Of a DNA stretch of 30,441 bases, positions 9,146-15,907 are shown piece after piece. How positions within the stretch are numbered: the stretch's first letter is position 1; every line of letters starts with the position of its first letter. This DNA comes from CAVALG01 sp045576295 (GTDB lineage Bacteria > Bacillota > Clostridia > Oscillospirales > Acutalibacteraceae), in contig JAZNGF010000052.1 in the NCBI GenBank assembly GCA_045576295.1, positions 1 through 30,441 on the forward strand, read 5' to 3'. Made by a program: the position numbers and the translations under genes. Below the pieces are notes generated by a model. That model was not told the origin of the DNA. It made no database searches and saw only the letters and a program-made list of their open reading frames with translations.

Positions 9146-10645
9146 GTGAGTAATTATTTAGAAACCAAAGAAGAAATCAAAAACTACATATATGCTCGAA
9201 CGCCACTTATTATTATCGACTCTTCTGAAAGAGAAAGAGTGGAGCGGATGCTTTCAAGTATTAGTTCAGATATGGGTATAGATATGTATTATTATACGGA
9301 TTCTAAACAAGTTACTCAGTTTAGCTCTAATTCAACAACAAATATTATTGATGCAGAAAATGACCCTCTTCAGTTCATAAGTTCTGTATTTAAAAAGAAG
9401 CGTAAAGCCACTTTTGTGTATGGTGATGTTAAAAAAATCAGCGAAGATACACTATACACCAGAGAGATTATTAATATGCTGTATTTAGCTAAAGAATCTG
9501 ATTCTACACTTATTCTCATCACACCGGATAATGTTTTTCAACGGGTAACGCAATTCGGTATGATTGCAAAACTTGATTTCCCGGATTTAGAAGAACGGCG
9601 AACACAAGTAAGAAAATTTGTTGAAGCATATAAAGGGAGATTTCCTGTTGAATGGAATGAGGATGAGATTCTAAGAGCGGCAACATTGTTACGAGGTTTT
9701 TCGGAAATACAAATAGAAAATATTCTTTCTAATGAAATTGTATCATCGAAAGGTTTGTTTTCTGAAAACATTTTTAAATTAACAAGCCAAAAAAGCAAGT
9801 TGTATACAACCGTATCTTCTATCCAACAGGTTAATGTAGATAGAGATATGCGTGTGTCGGGATTAGACAATCTGAAAAAGTGGTTAGCTGAGAAAAAAGA
9901 AATATTTTTCGCATCAGATGTTGAACTAAATAGATACGGGTTGGAAAGTCCTAAGGGGATCTTACTTTCAGGAGTGCCGGGTTGCGGAAAGTCTTATTCG
10001 GCCAAAATGATTGCTAAAGAATGGGAACTTCCTTTATTTAGGTTCGATATTGGTTCTATTTATGATAAATGGATGGGCGAAAGTGAACGCAAAATGAAAG
10101 CGGCTTTAGAGTTTATAGATAATGTTTCTCCATGTATCTTATGGGTAGATGAAATTGAGAAGGCTCTTGCTGTTTCGGATGGCGGTAACGACACAAGCCA
10201 AAGAATTCTCGGTCAGTTTCTGTTTTGGCTACAGGAATCAAAAAGCCGCGTTTTTCTTGTTGCCACTGCTAATGATGTTTCAAAGTTGCCCTCTGAATTA
10301 TTCAGAAAAGGCAGATTTTCGGAAGTGTTCTTTGTAGACTTACCCAATGAAGAAGAAAGGTTGCTGGCAATAAAGCAATATGCAGACAAATGTTTGCATA
10401 TTAAATTCAAAGATGAACAGTTAAATGAATTGGTTATACTGTCAGATGGATTTTCATTTTCTGAAATAGAATATGCAATAAAAGAGGTTGCCCAACTAAT
10501 GTTCATATACGGCCAAGATTACATTAGTATGCAGGTTATTAGGGAACGGTTTAACACGGTGGTTCCTATTGAAAAAAGTAATCCTGAAAAAGTTAATAAA
10601 ATTAGAAGTTGGGGTGCAGAGCGGGCTGTGCCGGCACACTGTTAA
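9146..10645 (+). CDS. Ycf46-like AAA+ ATPase
   Basis: The 499-residue ATPase starts at GTG 9146 with AAGGAGG at 9133-9139. The C-terminal AAA+ module has Walker A GVPGCGKS (276-283), Walker B CILWVDE (330-336), sensor 1 VFLVATAND (369-377) and an arginine-finger segment ELFRKGRF (384-391). The N-terminal half starts with a YIYARTPLIIIDS-type segment and looks like a degenerate nucleotide-binding fold without Walker motifs. The protein ends in an RSWGAERAVPA-like tail. This layout matches the Ycf46/COG0464 family, whose function is poorly known. It probably acts as a ring-forming unfoldase or remodeller. Its neighbours are a helical protein 11 bp upstream and paralogue 3 17 bp downstream, so these are candidate substrates or adaptors. 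Family assignment is fairly firm; the role is inferred. Confidence 0.9.
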   Translation: MSNYLETKEEIKNYIYARTPLIIIDSSERERVERMLSSISSDMGIDMYYYTDSKQVTQFSSNSTTNIIDAENDPLQFISSVFKKKRKATFVYGDVKKISEDTLYTREIINMLYLAKESDSTLILITPDNVFQRVTQFGMIAKLDFPDLEERRTQVRKFVEAYKGRFPVEWNEDEILRAATLLRGFSEIQIENILSNEIVSSKGLFSENIFKLTSQKSKLYTTVSSIQQVNVDRDMRVSGLDNLKKWLAEKKEIFFASDVELNRYGLESPKGILLSGVPGCGKSYSAKMIAKEWELPLFRFDIGSIYDKWMGESERKMKAALEFIDNVSPCILWVDEIEKALAVSDGGNDTSQRILGQFLFWLQESKSRVFLVATANDVSKLPSELFRKGRFSEVFFVDLPNEEERLLAIKQYADKCLHIKFKDEQLNELVILSDGFSFSEIEYAIKEVAQLMFIYGQDYISMQVIRERFNTVVPIEKSNPEKVNKIRSWGAERAVPAHC

Positions 10646-10662
10646 ACAAGGGAGTGGTATAA

Positions 10663-12360
10663 ATGAGTAGTTTAAGTGAAATAAGAGCTGCTGTCGCTCA
10701 GCAGGAACGTATTAATTCACAGCTTAAAAATGAATTGTATGCACTGTCTAGCGGTATATCAAATGCTAGCAACAGTTGGAATAATTTAACCGGCCTAATA
10801 AATAACACCTTAAATAATGGTACAAATCGTATTTTAAGTTCTCATGAGAGAACCGTACAAGCCTATGAATTACAGTGCGAAATAGAAGAAATGTACAAGT
10901 TGTTTAAAAACATTGAGACTGCCAATAAAAAGATTAGAGCTTGCAAAAACAAGATGTACTATGAGTTCGCTAATTATAGGGCGGTAAGAAAAATAGTTCA
11001 AGCATTGCTTAATAATATCGAAACTACATTTGTAAGTGACGCGACGATTACAAAAGCAGTTGAGGTAAAGCATTTGCAACTTCCTGATTATTGGTTGACA
11101 TGTGCCTTGTTAAGCATAATGGCATGGAGAAATAATGACAGACAACTTGCAGAAAAGGCACTTGAACGTGCATGTAAATTAGATAAGAAAAACACAAGCA
11201 TATTTTTCTTTGCTTTTCATGTTAGAATTGGAAAAGATAACGTTGCACTAAAGTGGTTTTCAAATTATATTACTTGTGCTCGCACAGGTGAAGATCAACA
11301 GAATTTTATGTTGATGTTCTCTATTATAAATAAAACAATAGAAAAAAATTGCAACGATGAGTTGATTTCAGCAATTAACAGTTTCATCAATCAGCTTATT
11401 AACGAAAACATTTCGAGAAGCGGATATAGTGAAGATGAGATCATCGAACGAGTCAGGCGTTATTTAGCAGCATACCAAACTAATGATTCAATAGATTATC
11501 CGTTGCTTGCAAATTATTGCAAGGAAATGGCCTTTCTTAAGAGTGAATTGATGTTAGCAAAATCAAATATTAAAATATTAGATTTTATACTTAAAACTGT
11601 AAATGTTACGGTAAAAGAGAAGAATGATTTTCTTAATAAGTTTATCGATGATCTTATTGCTAAAACTAACCAAACCGAAAAAGACGTTTCCAATGAAATT
11701 AAATATAATGAGTTAGTTATATCACACAACGGAAACGTTGAAGCAGCAAAAGCTGAATATGATGAATGGCTCATTCATAATGAAACCGAGTTTACTATTA
11801 TAACCGAGATGATTGATTGGATTTACAAAAAAGACTGTGACGGAATGAATCCAACTATCAGGCATATGATGTTAAAACTTACAAAAAACTTAAATTACGA
11901 GGCTATAAAACGTAATGTTGAAGCATACAGAAGCAGGTTTAGGAAAAAGCTCGATATAAAAATTAATGAATATGAAACAAAAGCTGATTTTTCAAATATC
12001 AATGCTGAATGTAACAAAATTGAAGAGTATTTCAACAATAAAGCTCAAGGATTGGTTGCCCTTGAAAAAATTTGGCCGTGTTTCATTTGGTTTGGTATAG
12101 GTGCTCTTTCAATAGTTGGGGCGATTGCTCTGAGTCCTGTGTTGTTGGTTGGAACAGCTATTGGAGCAGTTGGCGGCATAATTAAGTTGGTTTCTACTAA
12201 CAAGAAAAAAGCTGCTATTGTTAAAGACTGTGAAATTGCGTCTAATAACACAAAAGCGTTATTTATGCAATTAGCCGAAGAGTTTAATAAGTTTGTACAA
12301 GAATACGAAGAGTACGATAATTACTACAACGAAATTGACTCTGAGTTTGCAAAATTATAA
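10663..12360 (+). CDS. Membrane-hairpin helical protein, paralogue 3 of 3
   Basis: The 565-residue protein starts at ATG 10663 behind AAGGGAG at 10648-10654. It repeats the layout of the genes at 5026 and 6786: N-terminal coiled coil, DYWLTCALLSIMAWRNND from residue 142, a second block starting KYNEL at 347 with HNG following, a hydrophobic hairpin at about 470-510, and a C-terminal helix. Its hairpin is richer in Gly and Ala and tighter than in the other two. Separation from the other paralogues by the ATPase gene suggests a distinct role, perhaps the copy most closely tied to the ATPase. It is the last gene of the cluster; two terminator-like hairpins follow within 260 bp. Confidence 0.82.
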   Translation: MSSLSEIRAAVAQQERINSQLKNELYALSSGISNASNSWNNLTGLINNTLNNGTNRILSSHERTVQAYELQCEIEEMYKLFKNIETANKKIRACKNKMYYEFANYRAVRKIVQALLNNIETTFVSDATITKAVEVKHLQLPDYWLTCALLSIMAWRNNDRQLAEKALERACKLDKKNTSIFFFAFHVRIGKDNVALKWFSNYITCARTGEDQQNFMLMFSIINKTIEKNCNDELISAINSFINQLINENISRSGYSEDEIIERVRRYLAAYQTNDSIDYPLLANYCKEMAFLKSELMLAKSNIKILDFILKTVNVTVKEKNDFLNKFIDDLIAKTNQTEKDVSNEIKYNELVISHNGNVEAAKAEYDEWLIHNETEFTIITEMIDWIYKKDCDGMNPTIRHMMLKLTKNLNYEAIKRNVEAYRSRFRKKLDIKINEYETKADFSNINAECNKIEEYFNNKAQGLVALEKIWPCFIWFGIGALSIVGAIALSPVLLVGTAIGAVGGIIKLVSTNKKKAAIVKDCEIASNNTKALFMQLAEEFNKFVQEYEEYDNYYNEIDSEFAKL

Positions 12361-12521
12361 TAACTCAATAATGGGATAGTATATAGTTGTTGGGAATCAC
12401 ATAAATATGCGTGTTTCAATCCGGTAATATACTTGGATTATCAACTTCAACTGTAACTATTGACTTTGTAATATCAAAATTAACGTTAATCGTATCATAC
12501 CACTACATAACTTCATCAAAA

Positions 12522-12558
12522 CGGCGGCAAGATTACTTGCCGCCGCCTGTTATTTTTT
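12522..12558 (+). terminator. Terminator downstream of the cluster
   Basis: A perfect 9-bp stem, CGGCGGCAA (12522-12530) with TTGCCGCCG (12537-12545), has a 6-nt loop. It is followed after a few bases by a T-rich run ending at 12558. It lies about 160 bp after the last cluster gene. Apart from this and the next hairpin, I see nothing else in 12361-12676. Confidence 0.75.
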
Positions 12559-12618
12559 ACGTGATTTTAATTGCATTTCTCTTAACTGTTTGGGAGGTTT
12601 TTCAAAATTTATATTTCT

Positions 12619-12643
12619 CGGCACAGCCGTTGTGCCGTTTTTT
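12619..12643 (+). terminator. Second terminator between convergent genes
   Basis: A 7-bp stem, CGGCACA (12619-12625) and TGTGCCG (12631-12637), with a 5-nt loop is followed by TTTTTT (12638-12643). It lies just before the end of the convergent gene at 12677-13150 and probably backs up the hairpin at 12522. Confidence 0.65.
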
Positions 12644-12676
12644 GTGTGCAAAATTAAATCGATAAATTTAAAAACT

Positions 12677-13150
12677 TTATATGCTGTGTGAATTAAACCA
12701 TAATATAACCGCAAATATAATTGCAAGAGCCAAGAAAATGCAAATTGCAAGTGTGGCGCTTGAATTGCCTTGGGTGCTATGTGTAGGTTGCCTTTTTTTG
12801 CGTTTGAGTTTAGGTGGGGCACTTTTTGTTTTGCGGTAAAGTGCCAAAGGGTCGGTTTGTTGCAAAATGCTGTTTTTTAAATTTATTAAAAAGTTAATGT
12901 CATCTTTTTCAGCGCACGGATCATCAAACGAAACATCCCCGTGAGAGAGCCTGTTTCGCTTATAGCGAACGTTTTTTAGCCTTTTAAGGCAGTAATCCCA
13001 ATTTTGAACATTGGCTTTACCGCTATCAGATAAAGAGTTCATGTCATCTATGTAATTTGTAACACCGTGGTGAGAGCCGTATATTTGGTTGCACAGCTTT
13101 TCAAGCTCGCCAAAGCTTTCAACCAAAGCTGTGTTAAGTTTTGAATGCAT
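12677..13150 (-). CDS. HEPN-like helical protein with C-terminal membrane anchor
   Basis: The 157-residue product has a helical N-terminal domain with ELEKLCNQIYG, GVTNYIDDM and RNRLSHGD (65-72), then D.INFL..LKNSILQQTDPLALYRK. A basic Lys/Arg/Pro linker (105-125) follows, and one membrane helix at about 132-152 leaves almost nothing beyond it (tail-anchored). R65-N66...H70 fits the RNxxxH pattern of HEPN domains, many of which are RNases or nucleic-acid sensors. This is a family seen in Clostridia without a known role, as far as I recall. It has its own promoter and a GGGGGA ribosome binding site near 13162. HEPN membership is inference from one motif and helical content. Confidence 0.78.
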   Translation of the reverse strand: MHSKLNTALVESFGELEKLCNQIYGSHHGVTNYIDDMNSLSDSGKANVQNWDYCLKRLKNVRYKRNRLSHGDVSFDDPCAEKDDINFLINLKNSILQQTDPLALYRKTKSAPPKLKRKKRQPTHSTQGNSSATLAICIFLALAIIFAVILWFNSHSI

Positions 13151-13188
13151 AAAAGTAAAATCCCCCGAATAAACTGCTGTTTTAATTT

Positions 13189-13217
13189 ATTATAACACAC
13201 CACGTTAAGAATGTAAA
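13189..13217 (-). promoter_or_regulatory. Sigma-A promoter for the HEPN-like gene
   Basis: On the - strand, TTTACA (13217-13212) and TATAAT (13194-13189) are separated by 17 bp. The -10 lies about 40 bp before the start codon at 13150. It lies just past the hairpin that ends the NIF3-family gene, so the small gene is a separate unit. Confidence 0.75.
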
Positions 13218-13233
13218 TCGGCATCAAATAGTA

Positions 13234-13267
13234 AACAACCGCTGAAGTTAATGCTTCAGCGGTTGTT
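13234..13267 (-). terminator. Terminator of the NIF3-family gene
   Basis: A perfect 14-bp stem (13234-13247 with 13254-13267) around a 6-nt loop starts 16 bp after the stop of the NIF3-family gene. The stem's last bases and those following are T-rich on the - strand, though the run is interrupted. It separates that gene from the promoter at 13189-13217. Confidence 0.7.
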
Positions 13268-13282
13268 AAAAAACACTATGAA

Positions 13283-14038
13283 TTATTTTGTGTATTTTAT
13301 GTTATTATAGTGCGATGTGGCAATTTTAGCATTAGGGAAACGAGAGCAAAGCTTTTCGGCAAGCGGCTCTATAATAACATCTTCGGTGTTAAAGTGGCCG
13401 CAATCGAAAAGGGCAAAGCCGGTGCGGTCGGCTTCAACGAAAAATGAATGCTTGCAGTCGGCCGTTACTAATGCATCAATGCCGAGGCTTATTACATCTT
13501 TCATAAGCCCGCCGCCTGTGCCGCCGCAAACTGCAAGGGTTTTAATTTGGCCTTCGCCGCAGTATTTAACCCTAACATTAAGGTCACAACTCAACTTTTT
13601 GGCAAATTCATCGGCATCCATCGCTTCCGCTAATTCGCCCGAGCGGAACTCATAGGCGTTTTCTGCAACAGGGTTGTGAGGCTTAACATTTGAAAGGCCA
13701 AGCCTTTCGCAAAGTGCATCGTTAACGCCGCCCATAGCCATATCGAGGTTGGTGTGCGCCGATATGAGTGATATACCGTTTTTTATAAGGCTGTGAACAA
13801 TGCTGCCTTCAAGCACCGATTTTAATGGGTCGAATATAATGGGGTGGTGGGTTATTATAAGGTTGCTGCCGTTTTCTATCGCTTCTTTAATTGTTTGGTT
13901 ATAACAGTCAAGCGAAAGTGTAATGCCTGTAACCTTGGCCGATTTATCGCCAACCAGTAACCCCGGGTTATCATATTCAAATGCTGTGTTAAACGGTGCA
14001 ATTTCGTTAAGGTAGTTGTAAATCTCGCCAACAGTCAT
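13283..14038 (-). CDS. NIF3/DUF34 family dinuclear metal protein
   Basis: The 251-residue protein has the family signatures NLIITHHPIIF (H64, H65), SAHTNLD (H95, D99) and CGHFNTE near the C-terminus (His and Glu ligands), which bind a two-metal centre. It is the short form without the PII-like insertion found in Bacillus YqfO. Members are often labelled GTP cyclohydrolase I type 2, but the physiological substrate is not settled. The ATG at 14038 is chosen because GGAG lies about 6 nt upstream; the ATG at 14050 would place that site inside the gene. In many Firmicutes this gene lies near trmK and rpoD; here it follows glnS at about 150 bp, with hairpins between. Confidence 0.92.
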   Translation of the reverse strand: MTVGEIYNYLNEIAPFNTAFEYDNPGLLVGDKSAKVTGITLSLDCYNQTIKEAIENGSNLIITHHPIIFDPLKSVLEGSIVHSLIKNGISLISAHTNLDMAMGGVNDALCERLGLSNVKPHNPVAENAYEFRSGELAEAMDADEFAKKLSCDLNVRVKYCGEGQIKTLAVCGGTGGGLMKDVISLGIDALVTADCKHSFFVEADRTGFALFDCGHFNTEDVIIEPLAEKLCSRFPNAKIATSHYNNIKYTK

Positions 14039-14087
14039 GTTAATCTCCATTCTGCCGCTTAAGTTTAAGCTTAAATTTCAAGACCCA

Positions 14088-14186
14088 AATCTCCATAGCG
14101 GCGAGTGGAGATTAATAGCCATGTGTCGATAGTGCCTTGCGCACCATCGACACGGCTTTTTAATTTGTGATAGCGTGAGCTACCAC
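14088..14186. repeat. Three consecutive hairpins between glnS and the NIF3-family gene
   Basis: The 148-bp gap holds three inverted repeats in a row: 14088-14095 with 14106-14113 (8 bp), 14117-14130 with 14146-14157 (a long stem with an internal mismatch, followed by TTTTT on the + strand), and 14167-14174 with 14179-14186 (8 bp, one mismatch). The middle one would terminate + strand transcription, yet both flanking genes run on the - strand. No gene is seen here. Confidence 0.6.
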
Positions 14187-15863
14187 CTACTTTTTAGGAG
14201 TGAATGAGTCTTTCAGTGCAACTGTGCGGTTGAAAACAATGTTATCCGGTGCCGAATACTTATCAACGCAGAAGTAGCCTTGGCGCATAAACTGGAATGT
14301 GTCGCCCGGTTTTGCTTCTTCCATAAACATTTCGCATTTGCATCCGGTTAACACTTCAAGGGAAGCGGGGTTGAGGTTATCTTGGTAGCTTGAAACGCCC
14401 TCTTCATCTGACGGGTTGGGAACGTTGAAAAGGCGGTCGTAGAGCTTCACGGTTGCATCAACCGAATGCTCGCATGATACCCAGTGAATTGTTCCCTTAA
14501 CCTTGCGGCCATCGGGTGAATCACCACCACGTGTTGCAGGGTCGTAGGTTACGTGAACGGCTGTTACGTTGCCTTCGCTATCCTGCTCGCAGGAAGCATA
14601 TTTAACAAAATATGCGCCCTTAAGGCGAACCTCTCTTTCTGGGCAAAGCCTAAAGTATTTGGGTGGCGGGTTAAGGCTGAAGTCGTCCTGCTCGATGTAA
14701 ATTTCTCTTGAAAACTGAACAGTTCTGTTGCCAAGCTCGGGCTTGTTGGGGTTGATTTGAACCTCAATATCTTCAACCTGATTTTCGGGGTAGTTGTCAA
14801 CTATAACCTTTAAAGGCCTAAGCACCGTCATGCAGCGGGTTGCGTTTTGATTTAATGTGTCTCTAACGCACGATTCAATAAGCGCATAGTCGATAACGCT
14901 GTAGGCTTTTGATACGCCAATCTTTTCGCAGAAATTTCTAATAGACTCAGCAGGGAAGCCGCGCCTTCTCATTCCGCAAAGGGTTGCCATTCTTGGGTCG
15001 TCCCAGCCGTCAACCAAATTATCGTTAACGAGTTTTAGGCATTTTCTTTTGCTGGTTAAGGTGTAGTTAACGTTCATTCTTGCAAATTCAATCTGCCTTG
15101 GGGGCATTTCAATATCAAGAACCTCTAAAAACCAGTTGTAAAGCGGCCTGTGGTTTTCAAACTCTAATGAGCAAAGCGAATGAGAAACGCCTTCTCTTGC
15201 GTCTGATAATGGGTGAGCAAAGTCATACATCGGGTATACGCACCATTTGTCGCCAGTGCGGTGGTGGTGCTGCTTCATAACGCGGTAAATGATTGGGTCG
15301 CGCATGTTAAGGTTGGGCGATGCCATATCAATTTTAGCGCGAAGAACCAATGTGCCGTTTTCAAATTCGCCTTCGGTCATTCTTCTGAAAAGGTCGCGTG
15401 TTTCATCAATAGGTCTGTCGCGATAGGGGCTGTTTTTACCGGGCTCGGTTAATGTTCCGCGGTATTCTCTTATTTCATCGGCGCTTAATTCATCAACATA
15501 AGCAAGCCCTTTATCGATAAGTTTTAGGGCGCATTCATAAATGTAGTCGAAGTAATCTGATGCATAATAAAGGTTATCCCACTTAAAGCCAAGCCATTCA
15601 ATATCTTCTTTTATGGCGTCAACATATTCAACGTCTTCTTTAGTTGGGTTGGTATCATCAAAGCGAAGGTTGCAGGTGCCGCCGTATTTTTCAGCAGTGC
15701 CGAAATCAATGCATATAGCCTTAGCGTGACCTATGTGAAGGTAGCCGTTAGGTTCAGGCGGGAAACGGGTTTGAACCTTATTGTAAACACCGTTTTCAAG
15801 GTCTTCATCAATAAAATCGTGAATAAAATTTGAAGGCGTAAGGTTTTCTTTAATCTCTTCCAT
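14187..15863 (-). CDS. glnS: Glutaminyl-tRNA synthetase
   Basis: This 558-residue class I enzyme attaches glutamine to tRNA-Gln in the cytoplasm. The N-terminal PPEPNGYLHIGHAKAI segment holds the HIGH motif (43-46), and TSKRK in LTSKRKCLKLV is the KMSKS equivalent. The two-part anticodon-binding beta-barrel region fills the C-terminal third, including the characteristic NPNKPELGNRTVQFSREIYIE region. Length matches the E. coli enzyme (about 554). It starts 44 bp after the stop of gltX on the same strand, so the two are probably cotranscribed. Its presence means tRNA-Gln can be charged directly here, without needing only the GatCAB route. Confidence 0.97.
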   Translation of the reverse strand: MEEIKENLTPSNFIHDFIDEDLENGVYNKVQTRFPPEPNGYLHIGHAKAICIDFGTAEKYGGTCNLRFDDTNPTKEDVEYVDAIKEDIEWLGFKWDNLYYASDYFDYIYECALKLIDKGLAYVDELSADEIREYRGTLTEPGKNSPYRDRPIDETRDLFRRMTEGEFENGTLVLRAKIDMASPNLNMRDPIIYRVMKQHHHRTGDKWCVYPMYDFAHPLSDAREGVSHSLCSLEFENHRPLYNWFLEVLDIEMPPRQIEFARMNVNYTLTSKRKCLKLVNDNLVDGWDDPRMATLCGMRRRGFPAESIRNFCEKIGVSKAYSVIDYALIESCVRDTLNQNATRCMTVLRPLKVIVDNYPENQVEDIEVQINPNKPELGNRTVQFSREIYIEQDDFSLNPPPKYFRLCPEREVRLKGAYFVKYASCEQDSEGNVTAVHVTYDPATRGGDSPDGRKVKGTIHWVSCEHSVDATVKLYDRLFNVPNPSDEEGVSSYQDNLNPASLEVLTGCKCEMFMEEAKPGDTFQFMRQGYFCVDKYSAPDNIVFNRTVALKDSFTPKK

Positions 15864-15907
15864 TTTTCTGCTCCGTTCTGCCCAAAGGGGCGTTGTTAAG
15901 GGTGCGA

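Noticed and set aside
791..12360. Cluster as a phage defence island or prophage
   Set aside because: No nuclease, reverse transcriptase, integrase, toxin domain or phage structural gene is seen. The SPFH 'virion core' label is only a family name.
12411..12665. 84-residue + strand reading frame after the last cluster gene
   Set aside because: It runs across both terminator hairpins, has no ribosome binding site, and its sequence resembles no protein.
12550..12822. 90-residue - strand reading frame overlapping the HEPN-like gene's 3' end
   Set aside because: It overlaps a better-supported gene in another frame and crosses a terminator.
13317..13655. 112-residue + strand frame over the NIF3-family gene
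   Set aside because: It is antisense to a conserved gene with clear motifs and has no ribosome site.
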